Shown piece after piece: positions 8,437 through 17,292 of a stretch of 64,000 bases of DNA. Each line of letters begins with the position of its first letter. The first letter of the stretch is position 1. Source of the DNA: UBA7359 sp038142205 (lineage in GTDB: Bacteria; Pseudomonadota; Gammaproteobacteria; Eutrophobiales; Eutrophobiaceae); the NCBI GenBank assembly GCA_038142205.1, contig JAYQJO010000001.1, positions 1,984,001 through 2,048,000 of the forward strand, read 5' to 3'. Position numbers and translations under genes: made by a program. The notes under the pieces are model-generated. The model did no database searches, had not been told where the DNA came from, and worked only from the letters and a program-made list of their open reading frames with translations.

Positions 8437-9755
8437 ATGAATTATGAAAGACTACAAACAGGCATCAATGAGCTTGTCCAAACAATTATAGACTGGTCAA
8501 CAAGCCCTCAGTTCTATGCTCAATGCGGTCTTATTTTACTCGCAATTATTACGGCTTTCAGCTTCGCTTATGCATTAAAAAAACACTCGCCACTTCTACG
8601 TGAAGAACCAAAAGCAGGTTATCTTTTTTTCTACGCAGGAAAATTTATCAACTTCGTAATTTTCTGTTTCCTTTATTCAATATAATTGCATTAAGTATTG
8701 CTATAAAAATTAGTCAATACACTGTACAACAGAGTTGGCTTATACGCATTGCTGTAAGTCTTGCTGTTGTTTTCATGTTGTATTCAATCATAACGCGATT
8801 TATTCCGAATAAATTTATAAAAAGCCTTGTTAAGTGGATTGCAATCCCTCTTGCAGTATTACAGGTTTTTGGCTGGCTTGATGAAGTCAGTGCATATCTT
8901 GATACGATAGATATGCAAGTTGGTAACATACGTATCTCTGCTTACGCCATAGCACGTGTTGTTGTCGTAGGTATGATTCTTTTCTGGTTAGGTCGTGTTG
9001 CAAATAATACCGGACAACAAATTATTCGTAATATAGATGATCTTGAAATCGGTACTCGCGAAGTATTTGCAAAGCTATTTCAAGTCACGGTTGTCGTTAT
9101 TATTTTCATATTGTTGCTACAAGCAATGGGGATTAATCTCACTGCGCTTGCAGTCTTTGGCGGCGCATTAGGTGTCGGACTTGGTTTCGGTTTACAAGCC
9201 ATCGCATCAAACTTCATTTCAGGCATTATTATCCTTCTAGATAAATCCATCACTGTCGGCGACTACATTGAATTGGAAGATGGTCAAACCGGTGTTATTC
9301 GTGAATTAAAAATGCGTTCAACTACTTTGGAAACATTTGATGGTAAAGACATCATGGTGCCTAATGAACGTTTTATCACCACCAACTTTATCAACTGGAC
9401 ACATAAAAATAAGAAGCAACGTTATTCGATAGAATTTCAAGTCTCCTATAAAACCGATCTACATGCGCTTTTTGATTTATTAAGAGAAGTCGTTGCCAGT
9501 CACCCGCAAGTATTAAGCGGCGATGATTTACCTTTTGAAGAACGTCCCGACGCTGAAATAGCAAGTTTTGGAGATTCCGGTGTCAATATTTTAATTGAAT
9601 TCTGGATGGAAGGTATTGATGATGGGAAAAACAGAGTTGGTGGTGATATATTGCTCATGATCTGGGATTCATTTAAAGAACATAATATTGAAATCCCCTA
9701 CCCACAACGCGAAGTTAAGATACTTAATCCAAACGAAGTACAATTAAGCAAATAA
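8437..9755 (+). CDS. MscS-family mechanosensitive ion channel (interrupted by a frameshift)
   Basis: Inner-membrane channel of the MscS superfamily, which releases solutes on hypo-osmotic shock. The main frame (8775-9755) has hydrophobic helices, the glycine/alanine-rich pore helix (AVFGGALGVGLGFGLQAIASNF), then the MscS beta domain (VGDYIELEDGQTGVIREL, then EIPYPQREV near the end). The N-terminal helix is in a different frame from the ATG at 8437, which has a good AAAGGA site. That frame stops at 8683-8685. Adding one T to the T7 run at 8624-8630 joins both into a continuous 439-aa protein, through LRRKIYQLRNFLFPLFNIIA. As written, only a truncated product or an internal start at 8775 could be made. 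Confidence 0.85.
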
Positions 9756-9769
9756 AACAAAGTAAAAAA

Positions 9770-10122
9770 GAGTCGGCCGATAAGCCGGGTTCTGTCGCGG
9801 ACAATCATTCATCTGGGATACATATCGCTATATACCTCAAGCAACCTACCCGGAAACAGTGCGGGCCGCACCATAGTTTCCCTATTTGGTCTTGCTCCCG
9901 GTGGGGTTTACCCTGCCACTGTTATTACTAACAGCGCGGTGCGCTCTTACCGCACCATTTCACCCTTACCTATCCAATAAATAAATATTAGGCAGGCGGT
10001 GTATTTTCTGTGGCACTTTCCATCGACTCACGCCGCCCACAAGTTATCTGGCACCTCGCCCTATGGAGCCCGGACTTTCCTCTATTGAATCATGTTCAAC
10101 AGCGATTGCCTGGCCGACTCTC
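9770..10122 (-). ncRNA. rnpB: RNase P RNA, bacterial class A
   Basis: Catalytic RNA that removes tRNA 5' leaders. The minus strand starts GAGAGTCGGCCAGGCAATCG and ends in GGCTTATCGGCCGACTC followed by a T run. The two ends pair over nine bases to form helix P1. The conserved AGGAAAGTCCGGGCTCCATAG region (plus strand about 10060-10085) and the CCCAC...GGGTAAACCCC-type core are present. Length is about 353 nt. Its promoter is at 10129-10156. Ends are placed by P1 pairing and could shift by a few bases. Confidence 0.95.
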
Positions 10123-10128
10123 GGAGAT

Positions 10129-10156
10129 AGTTTATGACCAGATTTATGACTTGCAA
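10129..10156 (-). promoter_or_regulatory. Predicted rnpB promoter
   Basis: Minus strand: TTGCAA (10151-10156), a 16-bp spacer and TAAACT (10129-10134). The -10 lies six to seven bases before the first base of the P1 helix. Each box has about four of six consensus matches; the placement is the main support. Confidence 0.55.
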
Positions 10157-10169
10157 GGAAAATAAGAAC

Positions 10170-10952
10170 TTATTGGATATTAATTTCTTCAGGCGCCAAA
10201 AACTGCTGTAATAAAGTATAGTACGCACCTCTGCTGGAAATATTGTTATGCCCTGTCTTTTTAATTACCTCGACTTTTATTTGAGATGATGGAAATTCAT
10301 CAATTAATCGTTGCGAATGCTCAAAAGGTATAATCACATCATGTTCAGCAAGAAGAACCAATGTTTTTGTACTGATATTCTTAACACGACTCAAAGAATT
10401 ATACTTATCCCTGAGTAATATGGTAATCGGAAAAACAGGGTATTGTTTTTGTGCTATAGCCTGAATACTGTCGAACGGTGTAATCAATATCATTTTGTTA
10501 ATGTCTTTAGTCGCAGCAAGATAAGTGGCAACACCCGAACCTAAACTACGACCAATAACAGAAATAGTCTTATGTTTTTCTCTAACTTGATCATAAATAT
10601 ATTGCGCATCTGCATAGAGCGCCGCTTCCGTAGGTTTACCCGTACTGCCACCATAGCCTCTATAGTTAACAAGATAAACCGTATAATCTGATAATGTTTT
10701 ATTAAAAAAATAAGCGTTAGCAACAACAGCTTCGCCATTACCTCCAAAATAGATAATGGCTTCATCTTTACCTTTATTTAATACAATAACATCCAGTACT
10801 ACATCGTCTATTTTATACTGAATAACATCATGCTCGTGTTTGGCTGCCGCTGCCGGAAAATAAAGAAAGTGCCTTTGAAAAATAAAAAGAAATAGAGCAA
10901 CTGAAAAATAAATAAATAAAACAGATCGGATAATTCGTAGAAATAATTTCAT
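10170..10952 (-). CDS. Membrane-anchored alpha/beta hydrolase (BEM46/ABHD13-like)
   Basis: A 260-aa serine hydrolase with an N-terminal hydrophobic helix (about residues 9-26), which suggests an inner-membrane anchor with the catalytic domain outside the cytoplasm. It has the nucleophile elbow GRSLGSG (Ser136), an acid in LAEHDVIIP (Asp205) and His235 in KTGHNNI. The oxyanion region is YFGGNGE, and NYRGYGGSTG follows, as in the BEM46-like group. The substrate is unknown. It lies 31 bp downstream of rsgA on the same strand and just upstream of rnpB. Confidence 0.85.
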   Translation of the reverse strand: MKLFLRIIRSVLFIYFSVALFLFIFQRHFLYFPAAAAKHEHDVIQYKIDDVVLDVIVLNKGKDEAIIYFGGNGEAVVANAYFFNKTLSDYTVYLVNYRGYGGSTGKPTEAALYADAQYIYDQVREKHKTISVIGRSLGSGVATYLAATKDINKMILITPFDSIQAIAQKQYPVFPITILLRDKYNSLSRVKNISTKTLVLLAEHDVIIPFEHSQRLIDEFPSSQIKVEVIKKTGHNNISSRGAYYTLLQQFLAPEEINIQ

Positions 10953-10983
10953 AATTAAATCAATTAACTATTATTTATGTGAA

Positions 10984-11964
10984 TTACTTTCTTGCTCGAC
11001 CTTTTTCATAACTTGGTATGTTACGTTTCTTTTGTTCATCTTGTAGTTTTTTATAATTTTCCCAACGACGTGAATCGAGTTCACCTGATTCCAGTGCCGT
11101 TTTAATACCACATATTTTTTCAGTGTCATGCTGACAGTTATTAAATTTACATTGCGATATAAGTTCAATAACATCGTCAAACGTATCCTCAATACCTGTT
11201 TCGCAATCACTTAGCTGCAACTCCCTTATGCCTGGCGTATCAATTAAGATACCGCCATCATCAAGTAAGTGTAATGAACGTGCTGTTGTTGTATGCTGAC
11301 CTTTGCCATCTTCTTCACTGACTTCTGCAGTGAGTTGTTCGGCACCAGCAAGATTATTAATTAATGTTGATTTACCTACACCTGAGGAACCAACTAATAC
11401 AATGGTATGTCCTTCAGTACAGAGAGAACGTAAACAATCTAATGTGCTTTTATTTTTTGCATTAACTGTTTCTATACGTAAATTATCTTTTAAAGCTTGT
11501 ACTTCTTGCTTAAATGAAGTCGCATCATCAACTTTATCAATCTTAGTCAAAACAACAACAGGCGTAATATTAGCGGCATAAGCTAGAGCCAAATAACGTT
11601 CGATACGCGAAACATTAAAGTCCTGATCACAGGACATAACTATAAATAAAGTATCGACATTAGCGGCAATGGTTTGATCTTCCGTACGCTTCCCTGCTGC
11701 TTTGCGAATCAGTACGGTTTCACGATCCAGAATACGTAAAGGACGTTCTCCTTCATACGGAATGAGTATCCAATCACCAACAGCTAAGTTTTTAGGCTCG
11801 CTAAACACACCGACTTCAAATTCTTTTACGCCGCGACTACTCCAAACAATGCAATGACTACGGTAAATTTTTGAGATACATGCGGGATAGGCTTGAGATT
11901 CTTCTTCGGCATTAAGTTGGTCAGCAAAAAAAGATTTCCAACCTAATTGAGATAATTTAAAAAT
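10984..11964 (-). CDS. rsgA: RsgA, ribosome small subunit-dependent GTPase A (probable AUU start)
   Basis: Circularly permuted GTPase acting in late 30S maturation. The G motifs are permuted: TKID (G4) precedes the P-loop GSSGVGKST and DTPG (G3). The zinc motif CKFNNCQHDTEKIC follows near the C-terminus. The longest ATG/GTG/TTG frame begins with a GTG at 11808, which would cut off the first strands of the OB-fold. The same frame continues upstream through LGWKSFFADQL and a YPACISKIYRSHCIVWSSRG OB-fold segment to an in-frame TAG at 11974-11976. The only initiators there are three ATT codons, and the ATT at 11964 sits six bases after AGGAA. That gives about 326 aa, the normal length. Confidence 0.85.
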   Translation of the reverse strand: MFKLSQLGWKSFFADQLNAEEESQAYPACISKIYRSHCIVWSSRGVKEFEVGVFSEPKNLAVGDWILIPYEGERPLRILDRETVLIRKAAGKRTEDQTIAANVDTLFIVMSCDQDFNVSRIERYLALAYAANITPVVVLTKIDKVDDATSFKQEVQALKDNLRIETVNAKNKSTLDCLRSLCTEGHTIVLVGSSGVGKSTLINNLAGAEQLTAEVSEEDGKGQHTTTARSLHLLDDGGILIDTPGIRELQLSDCETGIEDTFDDVIELISQCKFNNCQHDTEKICGIKTALESGELDSRRWENYKKLQDEQKKRNIPSYEKGRARK

Positions 11965-12199
11965 AATAATTTCCTAAAAACGTTCACTTTCGGTAGTTAA
12001 CTATTATATGCCAGACAACGACCATAAGTGGACATATAGAATATTTCTATTTCAATAAAAAAACAGACTACTTACGTATATCCAATAAAACATATCTGCA
12101 TCTCTATGCTTATTATTTACAAAAATCTAGAATAGATTTTATACACTTTCAAGAGTGAATAATCAAAAACTAGAACCGCGATATAAATAATGAGTTACA

Positions 12200-12622
12200 T
12201 TATTCAAGATCCTCTCTTAAACACAAGAGAAGTTCTTTACCAGTATTAGGTGATTTGACAATCAAATTTAAAGGGAGCTCACCTGATTTCCATTTCTCTA
12301 GACCGGGTATATTACAAAGCTTATCATCTTTAGATATCCCTCTATATGCCATTGACCAATCGATAAATGATCGGGATTCAATATCCCCTTCATGAAAAAC
12401 TTTGATACCACTATGTCTAGAATCTGATTTTATTTTATCGAAAATAAACAAAACATTTTCTTTGTTTCCTTCTAGTAACTGAATAAATTCTCTATCTGAA
12501 TAAACCAACATGCCTGTAATGTTATTTTCTGAATTGTTATCTCTTGCATCTAATAATAATTTATTAAGAGCAGTTTCATCCATACGCTTAGTTGCAGTGC
12601 TTATATAAATTAATTCATACAT
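12200..12622 (-). CDS. Stand-alone BLUF blue-light sensor protein
   Basis: A 140-aa protein made almost entirely of one BLUF domain, which binds FAD and switches hydrogen bonding in blue light. All the signature positions are present at the usual spacing: Tyr6 (LIYISTA), Asn30 (RDNN), Gln48 (FIQLLEG), Trp89 and Met91 (IDWSMAYRG). The NITGMLVY motif is intact. About 40 residues follow, with no recognisable output domain, so it should signal through a partner. It stands alone between rsgA and rsmI with no adjacent cyclase or regulator. Confidence 0.92.
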   Translation of the reverse strand: MYELIYISTATKRMDETALNKLLLDARDNNSENNITGMLVYSDREFIQLLEGNKENVLFIFDKIKSDSRHSGIKVFHEGDIESRSFIDWSMAYRGISKDDKLCNIPGLEKWKSGELPLNLIVKSPNTGKELLLCLREDLE

Positions 12623-12688
12623 TATGAAAATGTCTGCTTGAGTGCTTAGTTAAATGATAGCACTTAAATCCATTCTTAAAAGCGGACA

Positions 12689-13525
12689 TTACTCTTCTTT
12701 GCATGAATCTAATTCTAATTTATAGACTTCGTTTTTTTTCTTACCAGTTATTTTTGCTGTTAGGCTCGCAGCTTCTTTTGGCGACATTTTTTCTGCAATA
12801 ATCTGATTGATGCGTAAAGTTTCTTTATCCGAAACAGTCATTTCTTTTGCGCCTTCAACAACAACAACAAACTCGCCTTTTTGTTTTATTTCTTCGTTTT
12901 CTATTTTCTTGTTAATTACAGACAATTGATCTCGTACTATTTGTTCAAATTGTTTTGTTAATTCTCTTCCGATAGTCACTCGACGTTGTTCGCCAAATAT
13001 TTCTTGCATAATTTTCAACGACTCAACAATACGGTGTGGCGCTTCGTAAAAAACGAGTGTACGTGATTCGTTTTTTAATTCTTTCAATCGTGTTTCACGT
13101 GCTTTGTTTTTCGCTGGCAGGTAACCTTCGTAAATAAATTTATTTGTCGGTAGTCCCGAAGCAGACAAAGCAGTAATAATGGCAGAGGGGCCAGGAATAG
13201 GCACAATTTGTATTTTATTATCGTGTGCAGAAACGACTAAGTTATAACCCGGATCATTTATCAATGGCGTACCCGCATCAGAGATTAAGGCAATGGATTC
13301 GCCTTTCTGAATTTGTTGAATTAACTGCTGTGTTACTTTTTCTTCGTTGTGTTCATGGTAAGCCGTAACTCTGGTTTTGATACCGAATCGCTCCAACAGG
13401 GTTTTGCTATGACGTGTGTCCTCCGCCGCGATCAAACCGACTTGCTTTAAAACCTCGACTGCCCGTTCACTGATATCACTCAGATTGCCAATTGGGGTCG
13501 CTACAATATACAAAAGTCCTGACAA
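12689..13525 (-). CDS. rsmI: RsmI, 16S rRNA 2'-O-ribose C1402 methyltransferase
   Basis: Tetrapyrrole-methylase-fold SAM enzyme that methylates the ribose of C1402, the nucleotide also modified by RsmH. It begins LLYIVATPIGNLSDISERA, then AEDTRHS, SDAGTPLINDPG and PIPGPSA, the classic family signatures, and ends in a KEAASLTAKITGKKKNEVYK helical segment. Length is 278 aa. The start is a TTG at 13525 backed by AGGAG five to six bases upstream. It is divergent from lpoA with a 67-bp gap, a conserved arrangement. Confidence 0.96.
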   Translation of the reverse strand: MSGLLYIVATPIGNLSDISERAVEVLKQVGLIAAEDTRHSKTLLERFGIKTRVTAYHEHNEEKVTQQLIQQIQKGESIALISDAGTPLINDPGYNLVVSAHDNKIQIVPIPGPSAIITALSASGLPTNKFIYEGYLPAKNKARETRLKELKNESRTLVFYEAPHRIVESLKIMQEIFGEQRRVTIGRELTKQFEQIVRDQLSVINKKIENEEIKQKGEFVVVVEGAKEMTVSDKETLRINQIIAEKMSPKEAASLTAKITGKKKNEVYKLELDSCKEE

Positions 13526-13592
13526 ACGTCACTCCTGAACCTGTTTCAAAAAGGTATGTCGTAATACTCATCGCAATGTACAATAGAACCCT

Positions 13593-15428
13593 ATGAAACT
13601 GCTATTAATTTTTATTATTTCACTTTCTTTTCTGGCCGGTTGCGGGCCTTCTCGTCCGGACAATCAAGAAGTACAAGTCGACCCGGAAAAAAATGCTCGC
13701 TTTTTAATGCAATCCGGCGACTTTTCAGCTGCAGCCCTTGAATATTTAGCACTGGCTAAAAACGACAGACAAAATGCTTCTGTTTATCGCCTGAAAGCGG
13801 CAGCGGCCTATGTCGAAATCGGGCAATATGCCCAAGCAGACAGCATTCTTAACGAAATCACTATTGCTGAAGGTGATGTCATTCAGAATGCCCGAATGAG
13901 AATTTTAAGTGCGCGTGTGCAACTGGAATTCGACCAGGTAGATAACGCATTAAATATGCTAAACAGTATTCCTGTTCTAAAGATTCCACAAAGCTTACAA
14001 ATCAGTTATTACGATATTCTGGCTCGTGCTCATCTGGCAAATAAAGACTATTTAAAAGCCGCATCTGAAAGATTGACAGTTTCAGGTTTGCTAACGTCGC
14101 CAAACGAAATAGATCAAAACCATCGATCGCTCTGGCGTATTTTTGAAGCTATCCCACATAAAGAACTGGAGGAATTACGTCTTGTCGCACCAGAACAATT
14201 AAGTAGCTGGTTTGAACTCGCTTCCATTTCCAAAGGTTATCGTTATGAACCGAATAAATTAAAAAATGCAATTGATGGCTGGGTACAGCGATACCCCGGT
14301 CACCCGGCTTATTCATCTATTGCTCCGCAATTGATTAACCGTAGCCGAGAGTTCGTACAACGCCCGGCTAAAATTGGCCTGCTATTACCATTATCGGGAA
14401 GGTATCAAAAATCATCAGAAGCAATACGCGATGGCTTTCTTGCCGCCTGGTATCAGGATTATCAAAAAGATTCAGAAATCAAAGTCTATAATGCAAATTC
14501 GTTGAACATCATTGAGATGTATCAGCAGGCAATTGCTGATGGCGTCGAGTTTGTTGTCGGCCCGTTGGAAAAAGACGCCGTGAATCAGCTTGCTAACCTT
14601 GGTGAATTACCCGTGCAAGTTCTGGCTTTGAATCGTCAGGAGATGGATAACATAGAAAATATTAACCCGAAATTAATGCAATTCGCCCTGTCGCCAGAAG
14701 ACGAAGCCGTGCAAGTCGCTGAAACAGCTATGTCAGATGGCCATAAGCTGGCTTTAGTCATTACACCTGATATCCCCTGGGGCAACCGAATCGCAGATGC
14801 TTTCAAGAAGCGTTGGCTGGAGTTAGGAGGCGGTATTCTTGAACAGGTTTATTTTGAAAGTAATAGCAAAGATTTTGGCTCACCTGTAAAAGAATTACTT
14901 AATATTAATAGTAGTGAACAACGCGGTAAGGACTTAAGAAGTCGATTAGGACGAAAGATTCATCATGTTGACCGTCGTCGTGAAGATGCTGATTTTATTT
15001 TTACCTCAGCAGTTCCAGGCGATGCGCGACAGTTATTTCCACAATTTCGCTTTCATCGCGGTGGTGATATCCCTATCTATTCAACCTCACATGTCTTTAC
15101 CGGCGTTGTCGATACAGCAAAAGACACCGACTTAAATAACGTCATGTTTCTCGATATGCCATGGGTACTTGATCTCACCCGACAACTTTCTCTTATTCAA
15201 GATAGCCTTAACCGAAACTGGAATCAGGAAAAATCACCATATAGACGTTTATATGCATTGGGTATAGACGCTTACAGTCTGATTTCGAAAGCAGGTCGTC
15301 TTAAAGTGGAAAAAAACAGTTATCTTGAAGGCGAAACCGGCGATTTAACCATTGGCGAGAATAATATTGTTAAACGAAAATTGCGCCGAGCCCATTTTGT
15401 TGATGGGAACCCTGTACTTTTGAATTAA
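13593..15428 (+). CDS. lpoA: LpoA, outer-membrane lipoprotein activator of PBP1a
   Basis: Outer-membrane lipoprotein that reaches through the periplasm to stimulate the bifunctional synthase PBP1a. It has a lipoprotein signal with lipobox LAGC (Cys17), a helical TPR-like N-terminal domain (about residues 30-255), and a C-terminal periplasmic-binding-protein-like domain from KIGLLLPLSGRYQ (about 260) to the end. At 611 aa it is of normal length. It is divergent from rsmI and first in lpoA-yraN-diaA-dolP, the order seen in E. coli. Confidence 0.93.
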   Translation: MKLLLIFIISLSFLAGCGPSRPDNQEVQVDPEKNARFLMQSGDFSAAALEYLALAKNDRQNASVYRLKAAAAYVEIGQYAQADSILNEITIAEGDVIQNARMRILSARVQLEFDQVDNALNMLNSIPVLKIPQSLQISYYDILARAHLANKDYLKAASERLTVSGLLTSPNEIDQNHRSLWRIFEAIPHKELEELRLVAPEQLSSWFELASISKGYRYEPNKLKNAIDGWVQRYPGHPAYSSIAPQLINRSREFVQRPAKIGLLLPLSGRYQKSSEAIRDGFLAAWYQDYQKDSEIKVYNANSLNIIEMYQQAIADGVEFVVGPLEKDAVNQLANLGELPVQVLALNRQEMDNIENINPKLMQFALSPEDEAVQVAETAMSDGHKLALVITPDIPWGNRIADAFKKRWLELGGGILEQVYFESNSKDFGSPVKELLNINSSEQRGKDLRSRLGRKIHHVDRRREDADFIFTSAVPGDARQLFPQFRFHRGGDIPIYSTSHVFTGVVDTAKDTDLNNVMFLDMPWVLDLTRQLSLIQDSLNRNWNQEKSPYRRLYALGIDAYSLISKAGRLKVEKNSYLEGETGDLTIGENNIVKRKLRRAHFVDGNPVLLN

Positions 15429-15456
15429 TCTTCAACTAAATTATCAAGGATGATAA

Positions 15457-15813
15457 ATGAGTAGAGTCAAAGGCAAGCAAGCCGAAGATATTGCAGCGGC
15501 CTACCTGAAAAAACAAAATATAAAAATCATTACGCGAAATTTTCATTCGCGTTTTGGTGAAATCGATTTGATTGGCCTAGATAAAGAGATACTCACTTTC
15601 ATTGAAGTTCGTTATAGGAGAGATGAGCAGCTTTTATATGCTATTGAAACTATTGATCAGAATAAATGCAAAAAGATTATCAAAACCAGTGAAGCCTTTT
15701 TGAACAAACATAAAAAGTATCAGTCTCATTATTGTCGCTTTGATGTCGTCACTATTACCAACGAACTTAATGAGCCAGCAATCATGTGGATTAAAGATTC
15801 ATTTCAGGCATAA
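15457..15813 (+). CDS. yraN: YraN, UPF0102 nuclease-fold protein
   Basis: A 118-aa cytoplasmic protein with a predicted restriction-endonuclease-like fold. It has the family order: GKQAEDIAAAYLKKQNIKII, then RNFHSRFGEIDLIGLDKE, then LTFIEVRYR, with the acidic and Glu-x-Arg positions expected of the active site. Biochemical function is not settled for the family. Start ATG with an AAGGATG site; second gene of the lpoA operon. Confidence 0.92.
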   Translation: MSRVKGKQAEDIAAAYLKKQNIKIITRNFHSRFGEIDLIGLDKEILTFIEVRYRRDEQLLYAIETIDQNKCKKIIKTSEAFLNKHKKYQSHYCRFDVVTITNELNEPAIMWIKDSFQA

Positions 15814-15847
15814 TAGCGGCAGATTTTCACAACTTTAAAGATTTTCA

Positions 15848-16441
15848 ATGGATACCGTTCAACGCGTAAAAAATAATTTTCTTGAAAGCATTCAAATCAA
15901 AACAGACACTGTTGATGATCTAGCGCCTCCTATTGCCAAAGCTGCGGAAGCCATCGCAAATGCACTACTTAATGACAAAAAGGTACTTGCCTGCGGTAAT
16001 GGTGGCTCTGCAGCTGATGCCCAGCACTTTTCTGCTGAAATGCTAAATCGATTCGAAATGGAACGTCCCGGATTACCCGCCGTTGCATTAACGACAGATT
16101 CATCAACATTAACGTCGATAGCCAATGATTACCAATATGCAGAAATTTATTCCAAACAAATTCGTGCTTTGGGACGTGAGGGTGATGTGTTATTAGCGAT
16201 CAGTACTAGTGGTGAATCACACAATATTATCCACGCTATTGATGCGGCACATGACAGAAACATGATCGTTATCGCATTAACGGGCAGAGAAGGCGGTCAA
16301 ATTGCTGATTTAATGAATAATGATGATTTTGAAATCCGTGTGCCAACTTGGTCAACAGCACGTGTTCAGGAAGTACATATTATGGTGATTCATTCACTCT
16401 GTGATCTAATTGATCTTCAATTATTAGGACAGGATGGTTAA
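15848..16441 (+). CDS. diaA: DiaA-like SIS-domain protein (phosphoheptose isomerase family)
   Basis: A 197-aa SIS-domain protein with CGNGGSAADAQHFSAEMLNRF and ALTTDSSTLTSIANDY. These motifs are shared by DiaA, which promotes DnaA assembly at oriC, and GmhA, the heptose-7-phosphate isomerase. I favour DiaA because of its position between yraN and dolP. The two are close paralogues and an isomerase role cannot be excluded. Start ATG; the end lies three bases before the dolP ATG. Confidence 0.85.
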   Translation: MDTVQRVKNNFLESIQIKTDTVDDLAPPIAKAAEAIANALLNDKKVLACGNGGSAADAQHFSAEMLNRFEMERPGLPAVALTTDSSTLTSIANDYQYAEIYSKQIRALGREGDVLLAISTSGESHNIIHAIDAAHDRNMIVIALTGREGGQIADLMNNDDFEIRVPTWSTARVQEVHIMVIHSLCDLIDLQLLGQDG

Positions 16442-16444
16442 TAC

Positions 16445-17026
16445 ATGAAGCTATTAAACTTATTTCGTAATTTATTTTTAATTGCATTAATAACTCAATT
16501 AAGCGCTTGTGCAGCTGTTGCTGTTGGTGGTGTTGCTGCAACAGGAACAGCTGCAGCCGATAGAAGAACAACCGGTACGCTGGTGGAAGACCAGACAATA
16601 GAAGTTAAAGACTATAAAGCATTAAAAGCTGATGCTGAATTGAACGAGCAAGCACACTTAAATGTAACTAGTTATAACACAGTTGTATTACTGTCTGGTG
16701 AAACGCCAACTGATGCAATGCGACAACGCGCTATGGAAATTGTAAAAGGTATTGATAAAGTTACGCACGTTTATAATGAACTTTCTATAGCGGCACCTAG
16801 CTCGATGGTTTCCAGAAGCAGTGACTCTTATATAACAACGAAAGTTAAAACAAAATTATTTGCTGATAAAAAAATCAGCGGCATCCAAGTCAAGGTCAAC
16901 ACTGAAAAAGGCGTAGTTTATTTAATGGGTATTGTTTCACGAGCTGAAGCAGAAATAGCAACAGACATAGCGCGACAAACCGGTGGTGTACAAAAAGTTG
17001 TTAAACTTTTTCAATACACCGACTAA
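16445..17026 (+). CDS. dolP: DolP (YraP), dual-BON outer-membrane lipoprotein
   Basis: Outer-membrane lipoprotein of 193 aa that in E. coli binds anionic phospholipids and supports outer-membrane integrity. Signal and lipobox LSAC place the lipidated Cys at about residue 23. Two BON domains follow: the first about residues 55-115 (VTSYNTVVLLSGETPTDAMR), the second about 120-190 (VKVNTEKGVVYLMGIVSRAEAE). Last gene of the lpoA cluster. Confidence 0.93.
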   Translation: MKLLNLFRNLFLIALITQLSACAAVAVGGVAATGTAAADRRTTGTLVEDQTIEVKDYKALKADAELNEQAHLNVTSYNTVVLLSGETPTDAMRQRAMEIVKGIDKVTHVYNELSIAAPSSMVSRSSDSYITTKVKTKLFADKKISGIQVKVNTEKGVVYLMGIVSRAEAEIATDIARQTGGVQKVVKLFQYTD

Positions 17027-17292
17027 TTTTTTTATCCGCGCTGTACATAATATATAAGGAAAGATTACTTGGCACTTAAGTTTTTTATAGACTGTAATAA
17101 CTTATATTAAATCGTTCTAATGAGTTGAAACAAAAACTACTGTCCGTCTTTAATAGCAAACCAGATAACTACGAAGCTCGAACACGTTATCTTGATAATA
17201 ATCAGCCGAAATACATTCATAGTTTACACTTGAGAATAAGCAATTGAACCTGAATGAATTAAGCTTCTCTGATTTTTTTTAAACTTAATTCT
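17027..17292. other. Intergenic region between dolP and the spermidine-synthase-like gene
   Basis: The flanking genes converge here. A possible 40-aa reading frame (TTG 17125 to TGA 17247, plus strand) has no clear ribosome binding site and no family I recognise. I see no strong terminator hairpin. Confidence 0.3.

Noticed and set aside
8624..8630. Programmed ribosomal frameshifting in mscS
   Set aside because: There is no heptamer slip site with a downstream pseudoknot I can see, and the same kind of shift recurs in unrelated genes, which points to indels.
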